Assembly (NCBI GenBank): GCA_019925795.1
Contig: CM034307.1
Coordinates: 19,303,197 to 19,367,196, forward strand
Reading direction: 5' to 3'
DNA: 64,000 nucleotides
From: Dendrobium chrysotoxum
Lineage: Eukaryota; Streptophyta; Magnoliopsida; Asparagales; Orchidaceae
Below the pieces are notes generated by a model. The model searched no databases and had not been told where the DNA came from. It saw only the letters and a list, made by a program, of their open reading frames with translations. The position numbers and the translations under genes are program-made. Each line of letters begins with the position of its first letter. Position 1 is the stretch's first letter. Below are positions 21,974 to 33,717 of the stretch, one piece after another.

Positions 21974-22585
21974 TAATCTCACTCTCCATCTTTAATAATG
22001 GTAGAAATTTTATTGCATCGATAGTTTTGACTACCATCCTTCCGTTGGTCCCTCTACCCATTTCTTCCTTGAGTGAGTGTGGCCAACAACAAAAAGAAAA
22101 GAAAAATAACAAGAGAGGGGAGTGAGGAAACCTCTAAGAAAATTTAGGCTTTGACATCTCAGCCCAAGCTAATTGGTGGAATGAGAGAGTCAAGCCCAAC
22201 TTGAAATTTTCATGTCAATTTTGTGAAGCCTCATGTTGGGTGAAATCTCAACCTGTTGAGTTTCAAAATTTGAATAAGACCCATCAAGTTCAAAACTTTA
22301 AAATTTAACTCTCTTTCAAAAAAAAAAATGAATAAGATAAATCTTGGATATCATTATTATGTGTCATGACTCAAAACCTACTTGTAGCCTAACACATTTA
22401 ATGAAAATCCAAATCTCATCAAATCACAAATGATTTTTGGATCTTACCACCATATGTTAGCTTATACTTTGTATAACTTAGTAAATGTGGTAAGAGTCTA
22501 AATTATTTATGATTTTCAAATTCCATCTCAAAATTAACTAATTCAAATCACCTTCTTTTAATTTCAGAAAACTAAACATACTAAA
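21974..22585 (+). other. Tat 5' untranslated leader
   Basis: 21980-22080 matches the leader of the minus-strand element (53820-53950, reversed): CTCCATCTTTAA, ATCGATAGTTTTG, GGTCCCTCTACCCATTTC and GAGTGAGTGTG. At 22140-22275 there is one copy of a roughly 130-bp module (TTTGACAT near the start, AGAGTCAAGCC, then CTGTTGAGTTTC), which appears four times in the other element's leader. Confidence 0.68.
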
Positions 22586-25390
22586 ATGGCTGGCAAGTTA
22601 ATTCAAATCACCTTCATTTTGGGGATTGACTCCACCGCACCCAAAATGGAGGTTGTTGTCACTCCTATACCAACTACATCCTCTATTGGGGAGGATAAGA
22701 AATAGAAATCTACAGTCATAACTAAACCACCATTTATTTATGATATTGGGGAAAGTTTTGGGATCGCCTTTATAAGTAAAAAATTAGAGGAAGAATTATC
22801 TATGAAGAGTTAGAAAGAAAATTACCAAGTCTAAGAAGATTGTTGAATTAAAAGCTCTGAGTCAAGTAGAGCATAAGGATGCTAAGGAGGTTCCTATTCC
22901 TTCCTCCTCTCCCCTGCTAAAGGGAGTTATTTCTACCCCTTGTTGCTACCATAGGGAAGGAGAGAGTCTACATGATAGCCTGCTCTCCACTATGCTTGGT
23001 GGACAACTCTGTTAAGAGAACCCCTAATGAGAAGCAAGTCCAAATGAATAGGATGTTAAGAAACATCATCCATACATGTGCTACTCAGGTAGGTGAAACC
23101 CAAAAAGATACATGAAACCTCTGAAGGGGATGATTTTGCACAAGTTGAGAAGGAAATCTAGAAGGAAGAAAAGATTGAAGAAAGGATTTTGACACCTCAA
23201 TCTGTAAGGAAGAACAAGAAATATATAAGGCAGCTAGCTACATCTATATTAGTTGATGGCTATTATTGGGTACCTCACCTTCCATCTATGTAGATCAAGG
23301 TGATTATCCTTGTTGGATCAAAGAAAGGCCACCATCATAATGGTAGGTCGCCGGTCTATCCTTCAAAACCCTCAAAAATGTTTGCCTCCATTGTAGTCAA
23401 GCCACAAGAGAAAGAAAAAGAAAAGAAGTTGGTAGAAGTAAAGGACAGGAGGCCCAAGTCACCCCAAAAGGAAAATGTTCCTAAGAAGGCCAGCAGGAAG
23501 GAAAACCACCAACCACCTGTAGATATCCCTAAGCTCCCCATTTAGAGATGCAAGGGTGACACCCCACTGGATGTAGGAGGCTCTCCTCAAGAACCTCTGA
23601 CACCCCTTAAGGAGAATGCCCCTCAACCTATTGTGGATGCTACTCTTATGATTACCGACCCCAGTATAGTCAAAGAGGAAGGGATAGTGGTTAGCATAAG
23701 CGACGAGATAATTGATTAAGTAGTAGAGGAATCTCTGGACTCTATAGATGATCTCAAGTTATAAGTCATCTTATTTAAGCTAGTGAAGAAGAATTTAAAG
23801 ACATGATAAATTACAGTGGATACTTGCCTATTGACCCTAAGTTCATGGAAGGAAGATTAATTGATGAGTTAGTTAAAGAAATCTAACATATCCATAAAAA
23901 GAAAGAAGCCATAGAAGCCTTCAACTCGGATCTGGATGACCTTTTGATGGATGAAGAGGATGTTATAATAGTATTTACATGGTAGAAATAAGAGAATCAG
24001 CTAAAGATGCAGAGCCCAATAGACCTCGGCTAGGTAGAGAGGAGGATTCAACAGTAGTTAATTCTGAGCCAAATGTGTCAGTTAGGATAGTGGACAAAGG
24101 AAAACACATCAGGCACTTGGAAAGGAAAGTTGATGAGATGCTACTAAGGGTAAACAAAATACGAAGTTAGCTTGCTAAGATACAGTAGCCTCAACCAGAG
24201 CAATTGTAACCTATAGTACACACAATGGGTGATCAGAGTAGAAAGCCAGACTCAGCTCTGGCAATTTTAGAGATGACTCCAGCAGTTCCCATAGCATAAC
24301 CATTAGTAGCTCCGAACCCTATAGCGCCAGCCGATAAGGACAGCAAACACATGATCAAAACCCAGGTAAGGGATTCTTTAGCCCATTCCCAAGGGGTTGA
24401 ATTTATTCCAAAGGGTAGGCCCTACCCTTAGGAATATAACTTAGTTTCTTATCTGAAGGGTTTTTTTGCTACCTTCTTTTAAAGTGCTTAGTGGAATTGA
24501 AAACTTGAGGTAGCATCTGGTCCACTTTCATGCAAGTTGTTGTAATGCAGGAGTGTCAGATGCTCAACTATTTCTCTAATTCATTAGTAGTCTCTCTAGA
24601 ATCATTTTCGAGTGGTATGGCGATCTGTCGAATAGTTCAGTGAGAACTTTTGTTGAGTTGGAGGGTCTCTTCTTAAAGAGATTCTTCAGAGCTCAGCATC
24701 ATGTAACTATGGGCGATCTGGTCATCAAAAAGTAAAAGCCAAGAGAGTCTCTAGTTGAATACATCTTGAGATGGTGAAATCTCTCGATGAAATATTAACC
24801 ACAGTTGTAAGAGCAACATGTAGTGGAAATTCTCCTGAAGAATATCCACGTGCCCATTTCCTTTCTTCTGAAAGGGTTCACCATTAAAACCTTAGAAAAG
24901 ATAATGAATAAGGAAAATAACCTATAAGAAGAGGCTTCTCGAATGCTATTCTTAAACAATCCTTCTTATGAGAAGAAATAAAAAAAGCCTCAGAAATCTT
25001 TTGAAAAAAAGGACAACAGTAGCATCTGCAGTAGATAAGGAGAAGAAACCATTCAAAAGTCAATTGAGTGGCCGTCCACCCTGACTATTTTAGGCAACCC
25101 CTCAACCTACTAGGGATGCTTACTCAGCATCTTTTAAAGAGAGTTTGGCAAAAGTTTATCCATTAAAAAGAAAGTCGGTAAGGAAGATCTTCAAGTGTCT
25201 CTCAAAGAAATCAGGCTTCAGGTTGTCGGAGGCCAAGAAGCTGGAAGACGAAAACAAGAGGGATGATCCCAATTGTTTACCCTACTAATGCATGCTGGAC
25301 CACACAATCAAAGACTGCCTTGTCTCTAAGGACTGACTTGAGAGAAATTTCAAACAGGGTAATATTATAATTCCTAAAGAGTATTTGGTT
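22586..25390 (+). pseudogene. gag: Tat gag (capsid polyprotein), heavily interrupted
   Basis: The likely start is the ATG at 22586 (MAGKLIQITFILGIDS). The same N-terminus exists in reverse near 52720 (ITLESGVDSPISEVEVT), which supports it. Long acidic and lysine-rich linkers follow, open only in pieces (for example 23300-23545 and 23979-24170). The capsid core is clearest at 24655-24960: ELEGLFLKRFFRAQHH, then PRESLVEYILRW, VVEILLKNIH, and FLLKGFTIKTLEKIMN. Basic linkers follow with a weak C-x2-C-like remnant near 25290-25320 that I could not confirm as a zinc knuckle. Stops are mostly TAG/TAA at Gln codons or TGA/TAG at Trp codons. It cannot make a full protein. Confidence 0.78.
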
Positions 25391-26285
25391 CATCCGGATT
25401 AGTGGTCGGTCAAAATGATCTTAAGTAAACACTCTAATATTTCTCTATTAATTGATAATGGTTGGGATATTATTTTATCCTGCGTATTTGAAAAGTTAAT
25501 TAATAAATCTTTTTATCTTTCTCAACAGTTACTGATGAGAGCCTGGGACCCAATCTTGGAGGTTGAGCTGGAGGCATCGTAAGAGGATGTTGAGATGGTT
25601 TCCTCTCTAACAGTTATAGGAACTACTCTAAATAATAAAAAGAAAAAGAGTGAAACTTTTATAGAGAGGAAATATGTTGATGAGAGATATATTCAGGTGG
25701 TGGATGGTGGAATAAAGCCCTTATCCCTACTGATGTTATCCGACTTTTACTTTGCTCCATCAAAGGAAAAGGGTCAAAAATTAATGAAAAAAGATTTTTT
25801 TGCACATATTTTGATGATTAATGATGAGAATGAAACACAAAATGAATCTTCTATAAAGGAAAGTCAGAGCTCAGCAGTGATCGATCAAGATCCTCAAAAA
25901 GTTGATCCTTCAAATTTGACCTCTAAAGGGGAAAATGAATATGGGATATTATCAGATAGCGACACCCCCGTAGTTAACTTTCAAGGGAGTCCCATCGTGA
26001 TAAATTTTTTAAATTCAGACTCCCCATAAGAAAATGATATTACATCGCCTAAGAAGAGCATAGAGCCCGCTATAGTTTGTACTCCCGAGTAGATCATGGA
26101 GGTACAAATTTGTATTGGCAAAGTCTTATCACCTAGGCTTCCAGCTAAGGAAAAAAGGAAAATAAGTTTTGTCTAATGATCCAATTCAAACTTCACCTCA
26201 TTAATCAAATCATCCTTCTAGTCCACTGGGTCCTAATCCTGATTTTCCCAAGGTCGATTATAACATCTTTGCTCATCTTAGAAAG
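25391..26285 (+). pseudogene. Gag-protease linker with the longest open frame of element C
   Basis: 25595-26029 stays open for 144 codons. It is rich in Lys, Glu, Asp and Ser, with low-complexity tracts (KKKKSE; DENETQNESS), and has no domain I know. It lies between gag and the protease in the same direction, so it is most simply a surviving piece of the polyprotein linker. Its openness may be chance or late loss of constraint, not a separate gene. Confidence 0.55.
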
Positions 26286-26830
26286 TTGTTGGCTAAGTTA
26301 ACTATCTATGATACCCTTATTCTCTTGAAAGAGATGAGGGAATCTTTAATCAAAGCACTTCTCAACCTAGAGATTTTCTTAGCTCTGTTAGATGTGATAT
26401 CAAAAGAAGAAGCTTTATACTTAAAAGAAATCCTAGGGGTAACTTTTTTGATGAGAATCTACTTCTAGGAACTATCAACCATAATCGCCCACTTTATATT
26501 ACTATAAACATGAGAAATTTTAGATTATCCAGAGTCCTTATTGATTCAGGTGCATCGGTCAGCATGATGAATGTAAAGACTCTTTGCACACCTTAAAGTG
26601 GACTCATAAGCTCACCATCGATAAAATGGTGTTACACGGGTTCAACAAGAAGGGTGAGAAGGCTTTAGGTTCAATCTCACTTCTATTAGAGAAAGGAGAT
26701 TTGAAAAAAGAAGCTAAATTTTACACAATTTATTCAACGAGGTCCTTTAACGAATTTCTAGGTTGGTTTTGGATCCATGAGTATAGGATGGTACCATCTA
26801 CCCTACACAAATGCATCAAGTACTATTAAG
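26286..26830 (+). pseudogene. Tat aspartic protease
   Basis: 26286-26468 encodes the segment before the protease (IYDTLILLKEMRESLIKAL). After a frame change comes NHNRPLYI (26483-26506), then VLIDSGAS at 26534-26557 with the catalytic Asp-Ser-Gly at 26543-26551 intact. 26584-26829 continues in another frame. The active-site triplet is preserved but frames shift before and after it, so no complete enzyme results. The NHNRPLYI...VLIDSGAS spacing is typical of Tat/Athila-branch proteases. Confidence 0.8.
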
Positions 26831-27829
26831 GGTGATCTATAATATTTCTCTATTCATGAGATTGGGATCTATAAAGATGCTGTATACTACGCACCCAAAG
26901 GGTCCACTACTTATCCTAAAAATGATATCACAATCAAAGAGGAGAAAGTGAATGAAGAAAAGTAAAAAAGAAATGAAAAATTAAAAGGAAAAGAAGGAGA
27001 AAAAGCATAAAAAAAAGAAGGAAAAGAATCAAATAGTGAAGATGACATCGAGGGCATGATCTTTAAGCCTCCAAATATTTTCCCTCAAAAAGGTGGGAGG
27101 ATGGCCCAAAGCGCACGTGGTCGAGGTCATACTTCACTGAAAGAAGAACACCCTCGATGTGCATTAATTTGGAGTCAAGTTCAGATGATGACTCAAAAGT
27201 ATGAGGTACAAGAATTCTTTTTATTTATAAAATGATAAATCTTCCTTCAAAATTTGATCTCACTTTAGAATAGTAATCTAGAGGGTGATACTCCAAAAGT
27301 TAAAAGTGATGAGCTTGAATTAACTAGGTATAAAAAGTTGAGAAGGAGAATTGAAGCCTTAACCTTAACCCCACTGTCTTCTAGCAGGGTTGCAAGGTTA
27401 GTAATTAAAGACACTCCTAATTTAGATGGTGATGTAAGGAAAGTCTAAAAGTTTTGTTCCTGACCCCTCCACCTCAAGGAAGGAAGATGATATAATCCTT
27501 GAGAAGGTAAATTTCAATAAATTAATGGAATTACCTATTGGCTACTTTTTTATGCGCGTAAGGAATTATGTCTCTCAAGGTCTCACACTGGACAATGGAC
27601 CAAGGCTTATTTGACGATAATGAGTATGTTCTAGTGAAACCAAATCACCCTGAATCTGAGAAGGTCCCTACGAAAATCATCAACCCCCTCGAAAGGCTTT
27701 ATTTGGAGAATCATATGGTTTGGATGAACTTCAAGTTTGGGATGCACCCCCTAAATTTGAAGAAGAAATTAAATCAAAAGTCACTCAAATAAATTTACCT
27801 TTAAACAGAGGATGATGCTCCCCCTACCT
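26831..27829 (+). pseudogene. Protease-RT linker of the Tat pol
   Basis: Remnants of polyprotein between the protease and RT. They include a Lys/Glu-rich low-complexity tract (26930-27030), a recognisable ARGRGHTSLKEEHP stretch near 27110-27160 and a partly open piece at 27568-27792. Many stops. No domain recognised. Confidence 0.5.
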
Positions 27830-28780
27830 TTGTTAGCTCTTTATTGAGTGAGGATGAATCAAAGGATCTAATCCATCTTCTCTATGATTTTAGAGACTGC
27901 TTCTTCTGAACATATGATGAAATGTTAGGCCTATCCACTGACATAACCGTTCTTAAACTTGGAATTTGACATGAAGCCATTCCTGTTAAGTAATCTCCTC
28001 GATGCATACATCTAGAAATCGGGCAACAAGTCATTTTTGGAATCAAGAAACTGGTTGAGGCTGGATTTATTTGAGAGGAACAATATCCCTCTTGGGTATC
28101 CTGTATCATACTGGTTCAAAAGAAGAATGGCCAATTTTGGATCTATGTCGACTATAGGGATCTGAATAAGGCATGTCTCAAGGGTGAGTTTACTTTTCCC
28201 ATACCCGAGCTCATGGTGGATGTTGCCTCTTTACATGTCATTTTCTCCTTTATGGATGTCTCATCTTGTTATAATCAAATCAAGATGGCCCCAGAAGATG
28301 AGATGAACATTGCATTTAAAACTCCTATATGGATTATTTGTTATAAGGTGATGTCATTTGGTCTCAAAAATACTAGTGTAACCTACCAATGGGTGATGAC
28401 CCAAATTTTTGATGAATTAATCCATAATCAAGTAGAATGCTACACGATGATTTGGTCATTAAGAGAAAAGTCAAAGAGGCTCACATATATGACTTAAGAA
28501 TCATCTTCGAGCAGTTGTACCCCTACGACCTCAAAATAAACCCCTTGAAGTGTACTTTTGGCGTCACTTTAGGAAAATTTTTGGGCTTTATAGTGAGGAA
28601 TCGTGGAATTGAAATTGATCCTCCTACGATAGAAGCTGTCTTAAATATCCCACCTCAAGAAACCTTACTCAACTAAGGTCCCTTCAAGGTAGGTTGGCAC
28701 ATATAAGGAGGTTTATTTTTAATCTCTTTGGAAGCTGACATCCCATCTCTTTCCTAGCTTAAAAGGACTCCAAATTCATA
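27830..28780 (+). pseudogene. pol (RT): Tat reverse transcriptase
   Basis: Domains in order: LIHLLYDFRDCF (27870), TYDEMLGLS (27910), KLVEAGFI (28047), KKNGQFWIYVDYRDLNKAC (28122), FSFMDVSSCYNQIKMAPEDE (28248), CYKVMSFGLKN (28340), the catalytic pair DDLVIK (28446) and LKINPLKCTFGVTLGKFLGFIV (28530). The Tyr codon before DD is at 28441 and one base is missing at 28444-28445, so the catalytic Asp-Asp is out of frame with the upstream half. Stops at 27909 and elsewhere sit where relatives have Trp or Gln. It ends near a TAA at 28674. Not functional. Confidence 0.88.
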
Positions 28781-29120
28781 TGGGATGAGAAATGTTAAAG
28801 TGCCTTTGAGAATTTCAAATAATATCTTACAAATCCTCTAGTGTTGGCAGGCTCTATTTTGGGAAAGCCTCTTATTCTCCACACCACAAATTTAGATGAG
28901 TTGCTTGGTGCCTTGTTGGCTCAAGCCAATGACGTGGGAAAATAAAATGCACTCTAATATCTAAGCCAACGAATTCCCCCTACAAAAATCTTGTATCCTT
29001 CCATTGAGAAGCATTGTCTTGCTTTAGTTTATACAGCCCAAAAGCTAATGCACTACATGCTCTCTCATCAGGTAAGCTTAATTGCAAGACTGAATCTAGT
29101 ACACAATGTTATGACCTAAC
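28781..29120 (+). pseudogene. Gypsy RNase H domain
   Basis: Reads KPLILHTTNLDELLGALLAQ (28867 onward), then after a stop NALYYLSQRI, LYPSIEKHCLALVYTAQKLMHYML and a final QVSLIARLN. This order is the connection/RNase H region of gypsy pol. At least one TAA interrupts it (28945). It follows RT directly. Confidence 0.78.
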
Positions 29121-29289
29121 CTACATAATCAAGATGTCAAGCATGATGCAATATGATATTACTTCAATTTAAAATAGTCTTCAATCCCCTGCGTGCTATG
29201 AAAGGACAAGCCATTACTAACTTATTTGCGGCACAACCGCAGCCGATAGAATCGTCTCAAAATGATGATTTATCTAATGAAAAATCATG

Positions 29290-29765
29290 GGTTTTGAGGA
29301 ATCTAATGATCATGTTTGGAAATAATTTTTTGATGGTTTAGTATTCTCCCAGCGAGGCAATGCACAAAAATCTAATATTCCTAAAAAAAGTGGGAATTGG
29401 CCTAATTTTCATAAAACTAGAACACGAATGATACATTTCTCCTATCTAATTTTCATAAAAATAATGAGGCTGAGTATGAAGCTCTAATAACTAATTTGGA
29501 ACTTGTAATACTGATGGACATAAAAGAAATAAAAATCTTTGGTGATTCTCAGCTAGTTATCAACCAGATTGCAGGAACCTATAAAGTTTTAAATCCAAAA
29601 CTCCTAAAATACCATCAGTACACAAAGCACTTGCTCAAGCAAATTCCTATTATAATTATGTATAGAATCTCCCATGGAATTAATTCTATGGCAGATACCT
29701 TAGAAAATCTTGCAAAGGAATTTTCCTGTCTAGAAGAAGACTCCATATCCATAGAAATTTAGGGT
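29290..29765 (+). pseudogene. Second, archaeal-type RNase H (Tat lineage marker)
   Basis: FFDG at 29326-29337 with the first catalytic Asp at 29332, then NEAEYEALI (29463) with the Glu, FGDSQLVINQI (29537) with the second Asp, and SMADTLENLAKE near 29686-29721 with the last Asp. This DEDD layout after a standard gypsy RNase H is the dual-RNase-H arrangement described for Tat elements. A frame change separates the first block from the rest, and there are stops between them. All four acidic positions survive. Confidence 0.82.
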
Positions 29766-31090
29766 CATCAGGTCGTAGCTCCTATAGATTTAGAGCACAT
29801 CAGTAAGAAATCTTTCCAAGTCCTATTTGCTTCTTCAATAACGATGAAGAAGATGATTGAAGATAAGCACTCATCGATTATCTTCAAGAAGGCAAGATTC
29901 CTCATAAGAGGTCCCATGCCAATCAAATCAATAAATATGCCCTCTTATATACACTTGTGAATAACACCCTGTATCATCGATCGTTCAATCATATGTGGCT
30001 ATGTTGTCTAGAAAAATTAAAGGCTTTAAGGATCATGAATGAGGTCCATTTCAGACTATGCGATGCTCATCAATTAGGTCCTTAGACGAAGATAAAAATT
30101 AGAAGACTTTGATATTATTGACCCATCATGATTGATGATTGTAAGAATATTACCAAATGTTATCATCAATGCCAAGTTCATAGTGTGGTTTTATATCATT
30201 CGCCTAATATGTTGCATCCTACGATAGCTTCATGGCCCTTCAAAAGTTGGGGCATGGATATTATCTGGCCTATTGACCCTCCTTCTATAAGGGGTTATCG
30301 CTTAATTTAAGCCATGACTGATTATTTCTCTAAGTGGGCAGAAGTAGTTCCCCTACGCCATGTAACATCACACCAGGTCATGAAATTCTTTCATGACCAT
30401 ATCTTATAATAATTTGGCATACCCCATATGATCATATTCGATCATGGGTCTGCATTCAAGTTTAAAAAAATAAATAATTTTATGAAATGCTATGGTATTG
30501 ATTGGAGATACTCAACATTTTATTACCCATGGGATAATGGGTTGGCTAAGGCCTTCAACAAAACCTTGGTGCAAATCATCAAAAATACCTTAGATTATAA
30601 CAAATGATAATGGGATGAGAGGTTTTTAGAAGCCTTGTGGGTCTATCAGACCATTTATAAAATGCCCGACCCAATCCACTCTGTGTGTATTGATGTATGG
30701 GTCTGAGGTCATGCTCCCTTTCGAGGTTCATATTCCTTCACTGAGGATCGCAATAAAGAAACAGTTCATGAGAGAAACAAATATATAACTCTGATTAGAA
30801 GAGTGGCCTGCAATCCCAATATAACCTAAAGTTTTATAAATCTTGAATGGTTCAAGCTCATGATAAGTTAGTGCGATCTAGAAGCTTCCAAGTAGAAGAC
30901 TTGGTCTTGATTCTTCAGAGGCCTATCTTTGCCCACCAAAATATCTGTGGGAATTTTTAACCAACATGGGAAGGACCATTTATCATAGAGACAGTCTATA
31001 AAGAGGGCTCCTATCAATTAGTTGATTACAAAGGAAATAACCTGATGCTTCTAATTAATCGGCATTTCCTTAAGAAATACAATACTTGAT
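29766..31090 (+). pseudogene. Tat integrase
   Basis: Zinc-binding part: CYHQCQVH (30158-30181) preceded by decayed His positions. Core: WGMDIIWPID (first Asp 30257-30259), AMTDYFSKWAEVVPL (30313), IIFDHGSAFK (second Asp 30440-30442), then NGLAKAFNKTL, where the third catalytic position, normally Glu, is Lys (AAG 30548-30550). C-terminal part: FQVEDLVLILQRPIF (30882), WEGPFIIETVYKEGSYQLVDYKGN (30968) and the stop after FLKKYNT at about 31088. Several stops and at least one frame change (30690). The loss of Glu alone would inactivate it. Confidence 0.87.
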
Positions 31091-31179
31091 GTAATTCAAA
31101 CTTTAAATCAATGAGAAAAGTTACAAGATCTGAATCAAATTAAGTAAAAATTATCCATACTCAAATTCCAAAATTGAAT

Positions 31180-32130
31180 CTGTCTGATTCTCAAGGTTAG
31201 GTGTGAGTCATTATGCATCCTTCCCTTAAGATTACATCCACTAGTGGTGGAGTACGCCCTTTCTGGCACCACCCTTGTATTAATTCAATTTTAACCCTCT
31301 ATGGTTTGGTGTAAGTCTCTTCCTCAAGCTTCCTTTCCATATGATCATATGCTGGTAGTGGAGAATGCCTTTCGTAGCACCACTGTGGCTTTCCAATCCT
31401 CAAGGTTAGATATAAGTCATCATGCTTTCTTTCCTCAGGATTAGATCCACTAGCGATGGTGGACACCCCTCATGGCACAGTCCTAATTTCCTTGTCTGGG
31501 AATTGATCTTTCCTTGAAGTTTAAATCTATTAGTAGTTGAGCATGCCCTTCATGGCACCACACTATCTTTTTGGTCTTTAAAGTTAGATGTGAGTCATCG
31601 TTCTTTCTTTTCTTAGGATTAGATCCACTTGTGGTGGTGCACGCCCATTATGTCACCATCCTAGTTTAATTTCAATTTTTGATCCTCTTGGTTAGGTGTA
31701 AGTCCCCACCTCAAGCTTTCTTTCCATACAATCATCAGCTAGTAGTGGAGCACGCCCTTCGTGGCACCCCTCAAGCTTTCTTCTCAAGGTTAGAAGTGAG
31801 TTATTATGCTTTCTTTACTTAGGGATAGATCCACTAGTAGTGGAGTATTCCCTTTATGAAACTTTCCTAATCTTAAAACATTTTTGATCCTCTATGGTCA
31901 GGTGTGATTTCCCACCTCAGGCTTTATTTCCATACAATCATCTGCTAGAAGTGGAGTACGCCCTTCATGGCACCACTCTAGCTTTCAGTCCTTAAAGTTA
32001 GGTGTGATTCATTGTGATTCCTTCCCTTAAGATTATATCCAATGTTGAAGTAAGCCCTTTGTGGCACCACCCTAGTATTAATTCAATCTTGATTCTCTAA
32101 GGTTAGGTGCTCCCTTTCTTTGGAATCAAA
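31180..32130 (+). repeat. Tandem array of 100-125 bp units in the Tat 3' UTR
   Basis: About eight units, each with GGTTAGGTGTGAGTC (31190, 31300, 31404, 31570, 31690, 31787, 31890, 31996) and a (T/A)AGTGGTGGAGTACGCCCTT core closing on GGCACCACC. The core folds: GGTGG/CCACC, or AGTGG/CCACT in the unit near 31350, around a loop containing GTACGCCC. The reverse-complement form of this monomer is at 48330-49440 in the other element. Non-coding. Confidence 0.85.
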
Positions 32131-32759
32131 ATTCTAGATTCGACATTTTCATTCGGTCAATGCCAATATGTGCAGTATAACTTTATTATACTACACATAT
32201 TAGGGGTCTATTTACTTACCTCATTCTTATCTTGAGGTTTACAAAACTTAAACTCAATCAACTAAATCCACAGTCCAGTTTAAATCCAAAATTCCTTGCC
32301 AAAATTTGAGGCTCAAGGCTATGTCCTATAACCCTTTTTGGGTGATTTTTTTCAATCACCTCAAAACCCAATCAAATGACCCCCAATTCATAATCTATCA
32401 ATTTCATATTTATTAGGCATTTCTTAATCCCCAAAATTTAAGACCAATCTGAGGCCACTAACCCTAAAACTCAATTAAAATCCAATGGCTACAAAACCTT
32501 AAAATATTTACAACTTTTGCCACTGGACCTTGCCCAAAACCCTTAAGTATGTCCATAATCCATATTATGACATTTCAAATACAAAATTGCACTTTGGTGG
32601 ACCCTGGTTGAGACAGAGTTAACCAGGGGCATAAATAACCAAAATACCCCTAAAGGGCAAAATTGAAGTTTTCTCCAAACCATAAAATGGCTCAATCAAA
32701 TCAAATCATGGAACCTCTTATAATGAATCCTATACATCATTAGGAGTGCATTAAAATCA
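32131..32759 (+). other. Conserved 3' UTR blocks after the array
   Basis: 32130-32240 matches the reverse complement of 48225-48320 and 13985-14065 (GTCAATGCCAATATGTGCA, then ACACATATTAGGGGTC and TACCTCAT...TGAGGT). The remainder (32240-32759) is A- and C-rich with no frame or domain. Confidence 0.6.
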
Positions 32760-33560
32760 AATCCAATTTTTGATTTGACCAGGTTGATCAAGTCAACCAT
32801 GGTTGACCAACATGCCCCTTAAGGGCCCAAACATGCATTTCATGCAAGGAGACCTCACCATTGCATAGGACCACCATCTTTGGGTCCAAAATTTCACTTT
32901 GAATTTATTGGACTAAACTCCAACTCTTGATCTAACTTGGTTAACTAAGTCAACTAGGGTTAACCAGATCAACCATGAATAATAACTTTTAGGTTAAGTG
33001 TTAGCCAGCTCAGTGTTTTAACCTTCTGATCCCAGTCATGATTCAAATGTCATCACTAGGAGTCTGCTACATCAAATCTTACATCACTGACTCCCTGAGC
33101 CAGTGATTGTCCACTATGATCTTGTTGGGCTAGCACAAGCTAGCCTAATTGATCATGCACATCAGCTACAATCTAGCTCTAAATGACCTTAGATCTTCAT
33201 CAAACTTCTTTGAACATCACTCTTAGTGAATTGCTCATGATTAGTTACCCTGATCTAGTCACCACTTAAATTGGTCAACTGAGTTTAAGTTTGTTCAACT
33301 TATGTTGATTTGAGTCAACCTATTGCATGCATTCAAATCAACTCTTCAAGCCCTTAAATCCATTCCAAAGCTTGATATGAAAACCCCTAAATCATTGATA
33401 AATCAAATTATGGTGAGTTTGACCAAATCAACTCACTAACACTTGGTCAAACTTTCATGCTTTTGGTCAAACCTTAAGGGCATTGCTCCAAGCATTTGAC
33501 ATTTCATCCAAATAACTTCTAGGCAGCTTTGGGTGCTCCCTCAGCTCCCTTGGCTAGGTT
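32760..33560 (+). repeat. TTGAC/GTCAA-rich segment of the Tat 3' UTR
   Basis: Dense TTGACC/GTCAACC words, for example at 32775-32815 (GGTTGATCAAGTCAACC, then GGTTGACC) and 32935-32975, with more at 33270-33320 and 33410-33480. Counterpart of 12540-13230 and 46370-47160 read on the other strand. Confidence 0.65.
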
Positions 33561-33717
33561 GACCAGTCAAATAACCAATAAATTCTTCTAAATGTCTTTA
33601 CATGCTCAAACTCCTTCAAATCCCCACTTCCCTACAAACTAACTATCCTAATCTATTCACTTTAGTTTTATTACCCTCTTAAACACCCCCTCAGTAATCC
33701 CAGTAGTTGGTTTAGCT

